From an uncultured Bacteroidales bacterium (GTDB lineage Bacteria; Bacteroidota; Bacteroidia; Bacteroidales; Paludibacteraceae), in contig CAKVBV010000068.1 in NCBI GenBank assembly GCA_934725535.1, positions 1-12,646 on the forward strand: a stretch of DNA of 12,646 nt, read 5' to 3'. Below are positions 7,086-12,646 of the stretch, piece by piece. Every line of letters begins with the position of its first letter. Within the stretch, counting starts at the first letter, position 1. The notes under the pieces were generated by a model. It was given only the letters and a program-made list of their open reading frames with translations, was not told where the DNA came from and searched no databases. The translations under genes and the position numbers were made by a program.

Positions 7086-7742
7086 ATGATAGAATCCCTT
7101 ATTCGGCTTGACCAGGAATGGCTGGTGGCTATCAACGGGTGGCATGCGCCGTGGGCTGACACGCTGATGTGGTATATCTCAAAGAGCAGCACGTGGTTGC
7201 CGTTGTATGCCGTATTAGTGGGGCTGATAGTGTGGCGATATGGTGTGCAGGCGTACAGAGAAGACAGGCGACAGTATGGAAATGCGGTGAGTGACAAGCA
7301 GAACCGCACATGGTGTATGGTACATTGCCTGTTGATATTCGCGGCATTTGCCGTGGCAGTGGGCGGGGCGGATTATATCTCGTCGGGCATTATCAAGCAT
7401 GCGGTGTGCCGTCCGCGTCCGACGCATGAGCCAGCGTTGGAGGGTATGCTGCACATTGTACGCGGTTACCGTGGCGGTGCATACGGTTTTGTGAGCAGTC
7501 ATGCGGCGAATACGATGGCGTGTGCGTTGCTGTTTTCGCTGATATGGAGAAAAAAAACAGCCACCTTCTGTTTGATGCTTTGGGTGGCGGCGAATTGCTA
7601 TAGCAGGATGTACCTCGGGGTGCATTACCCGTCGGACATTGCGGGCGGACTTATAGTAGGTAGCCTGGCGGCGGTGGTGGCGTACCTGCTGCTCGTGGCG
7701 GCGGAGGACAAGTGTCGCAAGGCGAGAGAGCGAAACGGTTGA
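7086..7742 (+). CDS. PAP2-superfamily membrane phosphatase
   Basis: An integral membrane phosphatase of 218 residues from the ATG at 7086. An upstream in-frame ATG at 7032 would overlap the DUF4465 gene by 50 bases and add a non-conserved leader, so I reject it. The three PAP2 signature motifs are intact: K104-x6-R111-P112 (KHAVCRPRP), VSSH (136-139, His139), and S173-R174-x5-H180-x3-D184 (SRMYLGVHYPSD). Hydrophobic segments lie at about 34-50, 80-96, 143-153, 160-172 and 186-204. Relatives dephosphorylate undecaprenyl diphosphate, phosphatidylglycerol phosphate or lipid A; which of these applies here is not decidable. The start lies 4 bases after the DUF4465 stop, implying translational coupling. 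The last 92 bases overlap a convergent gene on the other strand. Confidence 0.9.
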   Translation: MIESLIRLDQEWLVAINGWHAPWADTLMWYISKSSTWLPLYAVLVGLIVWRYGVQAYREDRRQYGNAVSDKQNRTWCMVHCLLIFAAFAVAVGGADYISSGIIKHAVCRPRPTHEPALEGMLHIVRGYRGGAYGFVSSHAANTMACALLFSLIWRKKTATFCLMLWVAANCYSRMYLGVHYPSDIAGGLIVGSLAAVVAYLLLVAAEDKCRKARERNG

Positions 7743-8082
7743 CAGGCGGTTGCGGATAGCGGGGGTTGGGCTTGTTGCGGCTATCAAGGAACAATTGATA
7801 CTGCTCCGGGGTGAGTATTCCGCGCAATGCTTGAGAAAGGGAGTCCCGATATTGTGCGACCTCTTCGGGCGTAGGGTGCGGATGCCTTTGCAGAGCAAAA
7901 TGAAGGTGTATTCTGTACAGCGTGTCGCGTGTGAGACTGTCGGTAATATCCAAGTTGCGAACAAGCATTTCTGTTTGCTTTTCAGCCGTTTCTTCGGGCG
8001 TGCGACGCATATAAGGCGACTGCCCAAGCACTGTTGATGCGCCTGCGAGAAACAGAACAGATATGAACATTTTACGCCCCAT
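7651..8082 (-). CDS. Small exported Spy/CpxP-like (DUF4890-like) protein
   Basis: I choose the ATG at 8082, giving 143 residues that begin with a signal peptide (MGRKMFISVLFLAGASTVLG, residues 1-20). A start at 8130 would add 16 residues before the signal peptide and overlap the divergent permease gene. The mature part is helical and charged, with an NLDITDSLTRDTLY segment (43-56) and LTPEQYQLFLD (90-100), the LTxxQ-type pattern of periplasmic Spy/CpxP-like and DUF4890 proteins. The final 30 residues are proline-rich (CPPPPRAAGTPPPPPG) and are encoded opposite the 3' end of the PAP2 gene. A role in envelope stress or as a periplasmic chaperone is possible but unproven. Its start codon is 24 bases from the divergent permease start, so the two promoters, if both exist, must overlap coding DNA. 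Confidence 0.7.
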   Translation of the reverse strand: MGRKMFISVLFLAGASTVLGQSPYMRRTPEETAEKQTEMLVRNLDITDSLTRDTLYRIHLHFALQRHPHPTPEEVAQYRDSLSQALRGILTPEQYQLFLDSRNKPNPRYPQPPVNRFALSPCDTCPPPPRAAGTPPPPPGYLL

Positions 8083-8106
8083 ACTGACCGCAGATATACA
8101 AAAACC

Positions 8107-9348
8107 ATGCCAAAAAAGCGGCTTAGACATATACCGGAATGGGAAATAGCCCGACGGCTGTATTTCTCAGGAGACGAGGAGAAACGCTCTTCCCGTCCGG
8201 CAGTGCGTGTAGCGTTGGGGGGTATCGTGATAGGTGTGATGGTGATGATAGTGACGATATGCGTGGTGGTAGGTTTCAAACAGGAGGTGACACAGAAGGT
8301 GGCGGGTTTCGGCAGCCATATTCAGGTGGTGAACTTCGACAACAACTCAACGTACGAGTTGCAGCCTATCCGTGTGTCGGACTCGCTGATGACCCGGCTG
8401 CGGGAGATACCACACGTGCGGAGCGTATCTGTGTTTGCGTCCAAACCTGGGATAATCAAGACGGACAGTGCGTTTCAGGGGATAGTGTTCAAGGGGACGG
8501 ACTATTGGTCGTATTTCGCGCAGAACCTTGTGGCAGGCGAGTTGCCCAAGGAGAAGAATGAGGTATTGATTTCCGAAGAGTTGGGCGACTTGCTCGGATT
8601 GGAGACAGGAGACAATTTCTTGTGCTACTTTGTGGAAGAGGAGTTGCGCGTGCGGCGGCTTCATATCACGGGCGTTTACAACACGTGCATGAGCGAGATG
8701 GACCGGCTGTTTATCCTCGGCGACATCGGTTTGGTGCGGCAACTGAACCGTTGGCAGCCCGACCAAGCGTCGGGAATAGAGATACTGGTGGACAACCTGA
8801 GGTACTTGGACGAGACGGCAGACCGTGTGTATTTTGCGACAGCCAACCGACTGGACGCCGAAGGTAATGCCTACTACACCCAGACGCTGCAGCAACTGAA
8901 CCCGCAGATATTCGCGTGGCTCGACCTGCTGGATATGAATGTGGTGATTATCATATTGCTGATGCTGTGCGTGTCGGGGTTCAGTATTGTGACGGGGTTG
9001 ATAATACTGATACTGGACAGCGTGCAACTGATTGGTGTGCTGAAGGCATTGGGCGCCAATGACGGCTTTGTGCGGCGTATATTCGTGTATGAGGCTATGC
9101 TGCTGATAGGCAAAGGAATGGTATGGGGGAATGTGCTCGGATTGGGGTTGTGCGCCATCCAGTACTTCACGCACCTTATCCCGTTGGAGGCGGCTACGTA
9201 CTACGTGAGTTACGTACCGATAGCCTTTCCGTGGGGGTGGTTGGCACTGCTGAATGCGGGAACGCTGTTGGTGACATGGGTGATACTGCTGGCACCTTCG
9301 GCGATAGTGACAAAGATAAGCCCCGCAAGGGTGATGCACTTTGAGTAA
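8107..9348 (+). CDS. FtsX/LolE-type ABC transporter permease (lipoprotein-release family)
   Basis: This 413-residue protein has the MacB/FtsX/LolCE layout. A cytoplasmic N-terminus (ARRLYF, 15-20) precedes the first membrane helix at about 36-57. A large periplasmic domain follows (about 58-275), including GFGSHIQVVNFD (67-78). Three more helices lie at about 277-306, 328-352 and 378-402. The loop after helix 2, IGVLKALGANDGFVRRIFVYEA (309-330), is the classic FtsX coupling region that contacts the ATPase. In Bacteroidota such proteins are annotated as lipoprotein-releasing permeases moving outer-membrane lipoproteins out of the inner membrane. The partner ATPase (LolD-like) is not in the window. 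The gene appears to lead an operon with the GSCFA gene 37 bases downstream. No clear promoter is seen in the 24-base divergent gap. Confidence 0.88.
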   Translation: MPKKRLRHIPEWEIARRLYFSGDEEKRSSRPAVRVALGGIVIGVMVMIVTICVVVGFKQEVTQKVAGFGSHIQVVNFDNNSTYELQPIRVSDSLMTRLREIPHVRSVSVFASKPGIIKTDSAFQGIVFKGTDYWSYFAQNLVAGELPKEKNEVLISEELGDLLGLETGDNFLCYFVEEELRVRRLHITGVYNTCMSEMDRLFILGDIGLVRQLNRWQPDQASGIEILVDNLRYLDETADRVYFATANRLDAEGNAYYTQTLQQLNPQIFAWLDLLDMNVVIIILLMLCVSGFSIVTGLIILILDSVQLIGVLKALGANDGFVRRIFVYEAMLLIGKGMVWGNVLGLGLCAIQYFTHLIPLEAATYYVSYVPIAFPWGWLALLNAGTLLVTWVILLAPSAIVTKISPARVMHFE

Positions 9349-9352
9349 TGAT

Positions 9353-9380
9353 GAATTACGAATCAGGAATTATGAATTGT
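9353..9380 (+). repeat. Four 7-bp tandem units (GAATTAC type)
   Basis: In the short gap after the permease gene, the heptamers GAATTAC, GAATCAG, GAATTAT and GAATTGT follow each other exactly in phase (9353, 9360, 9367, 9374). This is a degenerate heptanucleotide tandem repeat occupying most of the gap before the GSCFA gene. Its meaning is unknown. Confidence 0.55.
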
Positions 9381-9385
9381 AAGTG

Positions 9386-10285
9386 ATGAAATGGAGTACC
9401 CCTGTACATATAGAGCCTTCGGAGTGGCATATCGGGTATGAGGACAAAGTGCTGCTGCTCGGTTCGTGCTTTGCAGACAATGTGGCGGCAAAGATGGAGG
9501 AATACTACTTCCAAGTGACGGCGAACCCCTTCGGTACGCTGTACAACCCTGTGTCCATAGCCAACGCACTGATGTTGCGCGAGGTGCCGGAGTTGGTGGA
9601 ATACGGAGGGTTGTGGCATTCGATGTACCACCACGGCGCATGCTCCGCAGCAGACAAGGAGGAGGTTATCGCACGTTGCCGAGAGAGTATCCGCGTGCTG
9701 CAAACGGTCTTTCGCGAAGCCAGCGTGGTGATTGTCACATTTGGTACGGCATGGGTGTATGAGCGTGGCGGCGAGGTAGTGGCTAATTGCCACAAGATGC
9801 CCGCGGACCGGTTCCAGCGCAGGCGTTTGGGTGTGGAGGAGATAGTGCGGGAGTGGCAACCGATAGTGGCGGCGCACACGGATAAGCATTTTATCTTCAC
9901 GGTGTCGCCTATACGCCATATCAAGGACGGGCTGCATGAGAATCAGTTGAGCAAGGGCACACTACTGCTGGCGATAGAGCAACTGACAGGGGAGCGAATA
10001 ACGTATTTTCCATCTTACGAGATTACGCTTGACGAACTACGAGACTATCGCTTTTACACGGAGGACATGGTGCACCCTACCCCATTGGCAATCCAATATA
10101 TATGGGAGCGTTTTGCGGATATATATATGACCAATGAGACACAACAGGAGATGCGTGCGTTGCACCAACTCTACCTTGACCGTCATCATGTTGTTCTGCA
10201 TCCGGATAGTATAGAGTCTCAGAAGTTTATGCAGCGATTAAGAGAGAAAGAAACCGCCTTCAGTGTGCGGTATCCGTGGATATAA
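9386..10285 (+). CDS. GSCFA domain-containing protein (SGNH-hydrolase-like)
   Basis: The name-giving motif LLGSCFADN is at residues 24-32. Further conserved points are TFGTAW (in the middle), VSPIRHIKDG (about residues 172-181), and DMVHPTPLAIQYIW near the end, which corresponds to the DxxH block of SGNH/GDSL-type hydrolases. With Ser in GSCFA and the Asp/His block, an esterase-like active site is plausible, but no substrate is established for the family as far as I know. The product is about 299 residues from the ATG at 9386; the GTG just before it (9383) is in frame but less likely. There is no signal peptide. It lies between the permease and the TerB-J-domain gene, with 11 bases to the latter. 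Confidence 0.88.
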   Translation: MKWSTPVHIEPSEWHIGYEDKVLLLGSCFADNVAAKMEEYYFQVTANPFGTLYNPVSIANALMLREVPELVEYGGLWHSMYHHGACSAADKEEVIARCRESIRVLQTVFREASVVIVTFGTAWVYERGGEVVANCHKMPADRFQRRRLGVEEIVREWQPIVAAHTDKHFIFTVSPIRHIKDGLHENQLSKGTLLLAIEQLTGERITYFPSYEITLDELRDYRFYTEDMVHPTPLAIQYIWERFADIYMTNETQQEMRALHQLYLDRHHVVLHPDSIESQKFMQRLREKETAFSVRYPWI

Positions 10286-10296
10286 ACAATCATAAT

Positions 10297-11067
10297 ATGT
10301 CAGCAATTAAATGGATATTAGGCGGATTAGGATTCGCATTGGGTGGTCCGATAGGAGCATTGATAGGGGTGTTTGTGGCCTCTATCTTCGACGCGACGAC
10401 CCCTGTGTTGGACGCAGGCGATGATACAGCACCCTCTTCCTCAACCAAAGGGAGAACAACTTCGGGTCGTCGTACTGCCACTGTGGGGGATATACGTGTG
10501 TCTATCGTGGTGCTTATTGCCTGTGTGATGAAGGCAGACGGACGTGTGATGAAAGCCGAAGTGAACTATATCAAACCGTTCTTTGTGCGTAATTTCGGCG
10601 AGGAGGGAGCCAAGGAGGCACTTCAACTGCTCAAACACCTGTTGGAGCGCGACATAGACCCCATTGCCGTGTCAAGACAAATCGCACAGAACGTGAACTA
10701 CTCCACACGGTTGGAGTTGCTGCACCTGTTGCTTGACTTGGCGAACGCCGATGGTGATGTGTGCGAAGCGGAACGGCAGACGATAGAAATGATATCGGTT
10801 AATATGGGAGTATCTGATGCTGATTACCGGTCTCTTAGTGCTATGTACCAAAGAACGCAAGACTCCAACTGGGCGTATACCGTATTGGAGATAGAGGTTA
10901 CGGCAACCGATGACGAAGTGAAACGTGCCTATCGCCGAATGGCAATGAAATACCATCCTGACAAAGTAGCCAATGCAGGTGAGGAGATACGCCTGCAAGC
11001 CACAGAGAAGTTCCGTACTATCAACAAGGCATACGAACACATCAAACTTCTGCGCGGTATCAAATGA
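10297..11067 (+). CDS. DjlA-like membrane co-chaperone: TerB domain plus C-terminal J domain
   Basis: From the ATG at 10297 the protein has 256 residues. An ATG at 10276 would overlap the GSCFA gene, so the later start is preferred. A glycine-rich membrane segment (about 6-31) is followed by a polar linker (35-62). A TerB-like helical domain (about 65-182) carries two matching acidic motifs, KADGRVMKAE (79-88) and NADGDVCEAE (150-159). A J domain covers about 192-253 with the HPD tripeptide intact at 220-222 (KYHPDK). This is the DjlA order: membrane anchor, TerB, J domain. Such proteins stimulate the ATPase of DnaK-type Hsp70 at the inner membrane; the client is unknown. The TGA stop overlaps the rlmH ATG by four bases (ATGA), so translation of the two is probably coupled. 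Confidence 0.88.
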   Translation: MSAIKWILGGLGFALGGPIGALIGVFVASIFDATTPVLDAGDDTAPSSSTKGRTTSGRRTATVGDIRVSIVVLIACVMKADGRVMKAEVNYIKPFFVRNFGEEGAKEALQLLKHLLERDIDPIAVSRQIAQNVNYSTRLELLHLLLDLANADGDVCEAERQTIEMISVNMGVSDADYRSLSAMYQRTQDSNWAYTVLEIEVTATDDEVKRAYRRMAMKYHPDKVANAGEEIRLQATEKFRTINKAYEHIKLLRGIK

Positions 11068-11534
11068 AAATCACACTGCTTGTCGTGGGTAAGACCACCG
11101 ACCCGCATATTGAGGCGTTGCTGCAGGACTACATGCGCAGATTGGCGCACTATGTACCTTTCAATCTGCAAGTTATACAAGAATTGCGCAATACCAAGTC
11201 GCTCACCACAGACCAACAGAAGCAGGCTGAGGGCGAACTTATCTTACGCGCTGCGGGGGCTATGACCGACTTGATTTTGCTTGATGAACACGGTCGGGAG
11301 TTCCGTTCCATAGAGTTTGCAGATTATCTGCAAAAGAAGATGTCGGCAGGTCGTGATGTGATGTTCGTAGTAGGCGGACCTTATGGTTTTTCCGAGGCAG
11401 TGTATAAACGTGCCAACGGCAAAGTATCTCTCAGCCAAATGACCTTCTCGCATCAGATGATTCGTCTCGTATTTGTGGAGCAGATATATCGTGGTATGAC
11501 TATTCTGCGCGGCGAACCGTATCATCATGAGTAG
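11064..11534 (+). CDS. rlmH: 23S rRNA (pseudouridine1915-N3)-methyltransferase RlmH
   Basis: The 156-residue protein has the standard length and signatures of RlmH, a SPOUT-class methyltransferase with a trefoil-knot fold. They are the N-terminal MKITLLVVGK, LLDEHGREF (72-80), the S-adenosylmethionine-binding VVGGPYGF (102-109), the FSHQMIRLVFVEQIYR helix (128-143), and the invariant end RGEPYHHE (149-156). RlmH methylates pseudouridine 1915 in helix 69 of 23S rRNA on assembled 70S ribosomes, using S-adenosylmethionine. It is the last gene of the plus-strand run and overlaps the J-domain gene by four bases. The next gene is convergent, with a shared hairpin region between them. Confidence 0.97.
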   Translation: MKITLLVVGKTTDPHIEALLQDYMRRLAHYVPFNLQVIQELRNTKSLTTDQQKQAEGELILRAAGAMTDLILLDEHGREFRSIEFADYLQKKMSAGRDVMFVVGGPYGFSEAVYKRANGKVSLSQMTFSHQMIRLVFVEQIYRGMTILRGEPYHHE

Positions 11535-11545
11535 GGTACATACAT

Positions 11546-11566
11546 AACAACGCGAACCGCGTCGTC
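11546..11566 (-). repeat. Second hairpin of the two-hairpin element, copy 2 (inverted)
   Basis: Read on the minus strand this is GACGACGCG-GTT-CGCGTTGTT, matching copy 1 (3585-3605) at 18 of 21 positions. Two differences in the right arm turn G-C pairs into G-U pairs on the minus strand but would be A-C mismatches on the plus strand. The structure is therefore kept in minus-strand RNA. Confidence 0.6.
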
Positions 11567-11579
11567 CCCACACTAAAAC

Positions 11580-11612
11580 AAGAGGCTGCCTGTAGTTGTC
11601 AGACAGCCTCTT
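11580..11612 (-). terminator. Terminator hairpin between rlmH and the minus-strand trio (copy 2 of the two-hairpin element)
   Basis: On the minus strand, AAGAGGCTGTCT pairs with AGGCAGCCTCTT (one G-U) around a 9-base loop, then GTTTTAGTG follows. It begins 5 bases after the stop codon of the 90-aa gene, so it should end the minus-strand transcript. It may also stop read-through from rlmH. The 33 bases match 3531-3563 at 28 positions, including one compensatory pair change (A-U to G-C). Confidence 0.75.
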
Positions 11613-11617
11613 GCTCA

Positions 11618-11890
11618 TTAGGATTTACGGTGATGTATTAGACGCAAGATACGTGTTGCCAGTGTAGATAGCAAGATTCCAAGAAGAGTCTTTTTGGTTT
11701 GAGGTTTAGGTATAATATACTCTATAACATAGAAGATATTGGATATCGTCCGCTTCCTGGTCATCCACGAGGAATGTATGGTCTGCATGTCCTGCTGCAC
11801 ACATTGCCGGCGTCTGCGTACATCGTACTCAAGGCGCGTACGCTGTGCCTGTACCTGCTCAAGGGTTTTCAGACGGCTAAAGTCAATCAT
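11618..11890 (-). CDS. Hypothetical protein of 90 residues, third gene of the ytxH/holin-X set
   Basis: I do not recognise a family with a known function. The ATG at 11890 is chosen because a strong ribosome-binding sequence stands 6 bases before it; upstream in-frame ATGs up to 11950 lie inside the preceding gene. The N-terminal half is charged and helical (LKTLEQVQAQRTRLEYDVRR), suggesting a short coiled coil. The C-terminal half has two weakly hydrophobic stretches (about 50-60 and 68-83) and ends in a basic tail (LIHHRKS). It could be a small membrane-associated protein. The reading frame overlaps the end of the holin-X gene by 8 bases, so translation is probably coupled. Similar small genes commonly accompany ytxH and holin-X-type genes in Bacteroidales, from my knowledge of such loci. 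Confidence 0.7.
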   Translation of the reverse strand: MIDFSRLKTLEQVQAQRTRLEYDVRRRRQCVQQDMQTIHSSWMTRKRTISNIFYVIEYIIPKPQTKKTLLGILLSTLATRILRLIHHRKS

Positions 11891-12275
11891 GGGCATCCTC
11901 CTTTCTCTCTGCGGGGACATCAGACGGGGCATTGCCGGTACCATTGCCAAACAACACGCTGCTCAATATCGCCACTACAGGGTTGACAAACCACTGTCTG
12001 CGGAAAACGACAGCCAATACCAATAGTAGCAGGAATACTGCTCCTATTATCAGATACGCAGCCCACATAGGCAGCCATTGTCCCAATACATACGCCAACG
12101 CTATGCCTGAAAACACCACTACGATAGAGGCAAGAAACAGCACCACTATCAGCGTGATAATCAGTCCGACAATGATGCTGACCTTCTCCAACAGCCGTAG
12201 GAGGAACAAGTCGTAACGCTTGCTCACATAGGAACGAATGTCCTCTATCAGTTTGCCGTATTGCGAGTTGTCCAT
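11883..12275 (-). CDS. Holin-X family (DUF1469-like) small membrane protein
   Basis: The 130-residue product begins with an amphipathic cytoplasmic segment (DNSQYGKLIEDIRSYVSKRYDLFLLRLLEK, described by residues 2-31). Two long hydrophobic helices follow (about 32-62 and 68-92, joined by GQWLPMW), then a polar tail. This is the pattern of the putative actinobacterial holin-X/phage holin family, called so by similarity only; chromosomal members in Bacteroidota are not part of prophages, and nothing viral is seen here. An AAGGA stretch lies 8 bases before the ATG. The gene follows ytxH with an 18-base gap after that gene's stop codon and overlaps the 90-aa gene by 8 bases. It is a probable inner-membrane protein with a role in envelope homeostasis (inference). 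Confidence 0.82.
   Translation of the reverse strand: MDNSQYGKLIEDIRSYVSKRYDLFLLRLLEKVSIIVGLIITLIVVLFLASIVVVFSGIALAYVLGQWLPMWAAYLIIGAVFLLLLVLAVVFRRQWFVNPVVAILSSVLFGNGTGNAPSDVPAERKEDAHD
11897..11904 (-). promoter_or_regulatory. Strong Shine-Dalgarno sequence AAAGGAGG before the 90-aa gene
   Basis: AAAGGAGG stands 6 bases before the ATG at 11890, inside the last codons of the holin-X gene. This near-perfect anti-16S match is uncommon in Bacteroidota and fixes the start of the downstream gene, though it also has to encode Glu-Arg-Lys-Glu-Asp. Confidence 0.6.
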
Positions 12276-12294
12276 AGCCGCTGTCCTTCAACCG

Positions 12295-12564
12295 TCAGGC
12301 TTCCTTTGCTGCTTCGCTGACAGCGTCTTCTATATCTGCTGTACAATGGCAGCAGCAACCTTTCAGTTTCTCAATGGCTCTGTCCACAAGGGCAGTAATC
12401 TCCTCTTTGTTGAGGTGCGAGTACTTCTCTTTTGCCACGGATGTAATCTCATCGCGCAGTTCTGCGCCACTCTTCGGAGCGAGCAGTAATGCTATTGCCG
12501 CTCCCACAGCAGCCCCACCCAAGAGTGCTGCCAAAATTTTACCTGCATTGTTCATACTTGTCAT
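12295..12564 (-). CDS. YtxH domain-containing protein with a Cys-rich stretch
   Basis: The 89-residue protein (start at 12564, or possibly the ATG at 12555) has the YtxH layout: a glycine/alanine-rich membrane helix (ILAALLGGAAVGAAIALLLAP, residues 10-30), then the KSGAELRDEI motif (31-40), then a charged helical domain. YtxH-type proteins are small general-stress-associated membrane proteins of unknown mechanism. Unusual here is GCCCHC at 69-74, four cysteines and a histidine in five consecutive positions, in the expected cytoplasmic helix. It is the first gene of the minus-strand trio. I see no clear promoter in the 82 bases left of sequence upstream and no ribosome-binding sequence. Confidence 0.85.
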   Translation of the reverse strand: MTSMNNAGKILAALLGGAAVGAAIALLLAPKSGAELRDEITSVAKEKYSHLNKEEITALVDRAIEKLKGCCCHCTADIEDAVSEAAKEA

Positions 12565-12646
12565 AATTTAGGAGTTATACTTGTTTCACTTTACATAGTG
12601 AATACAAAATATATGCCAAAGCACTTATATGCACAGATAGTAGTAT

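Noticed and set aside
8083..8130. Longer N-terminus for the minus-strand exported protein
   Set aside because: The extra 16 residues precede an evident signal peptide and would overlap the divergent permease gene start.
8347..9339. A 330-codon minus-strand frame opposite the permease gene (and a 354-codon one at 7215-8279)
   Set aside because: These are rich in His, Gln and Arg, typical shadow frames of a GC-rich gene. The second one also runs across two other supported genes.
11883..12275. Prophage or lysis cassette suggested by the holin-family name
   Set aside because: The family name is by similarity. No endolysin, structural or integrase gene is present, and the neighbours are ytxH and a small host-type gene.
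12565..12646. Promoter for the minus-strand trio
   Set aside because: TTTG and TATATTTTG-like stretches exist on the minus strand, but no pair has the TTTG-N19-21-TAnnTTTG spacing, so I do not call a site.

Overview
The window reads as a piece of a Bacteroidales chromosome (phylum Bacteroidota). Three things point there. One is the gene families: DUF4301, GSCFA, DUF4465, and a mosaic secreted protein with InlB-type and BspA-type repeats. Another is a promoter with the Bacteroidota TTTG-N20-TAnnTTTG spacing. The third is the near absence of Shine-Dalgarno sequences. I cannot name the genus. No rRNA, tRNA, CRISPR array, insertion sequence or prophage is visible.

Layout. (1) 1-3501, +: the 3' part of a very large secreted repeat protein that runs off the left edge. 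(2) 3502-3914: a non-coding stretch holding a two-hairpin transcription-end element, a 10-bp tandem repeat, a candidate small hairpin RNA with its own -7 box and terminator, and the promoter of the next gene. (3) 3915-5264, +: a DUF4301 protein that looks like a UDP-sugar pyrophosphorylase-type nucleotidyltransferase. (4) 5265-5501: an AT-rich spacer filled with TTAAYGG heptamers. (5) 5502-7742, +: a close-packed set of HAD phosphatase, secreted DUF4465 protein and PAP2 membrane phosphatase. (6) 7651-8082, -: a small exported Spy/CpxP-like protein whose end overlaps the PAP2 gene tail to tail. (7) 8107-11534, +: FtsX/LolE-type permease, GSCFA protein, TerB-J-domain membrane protein and rlmH, a probable operon. 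(8) 11546-11612: a second, inverted copy of the two-hairpin element. (9) 11618-12564, -: ytxH, a holin-X-family membrane protein and a 90-aa hypothetical protein, an envelope-stress-type trio. The last 82 bases hold no gene.

The coding content is mostly housekeeping and envelope functions: lipoprotein transport, polyprenyl or lipid phosphate dephosphorylation, cell-surface proteins and ribosome modification. The most unusual material is non-coding. The two-hairpin element occurs twice, each time in sense orientation downstream of a gene, with a compensatory base-pair change. The compact hairpin RNA candidate at about 3801-3861 is the other strong signal. In addition, the two secreted proteins share a gap-free C-terminal tail of about 26 residues, which suggests a common sorting signal.
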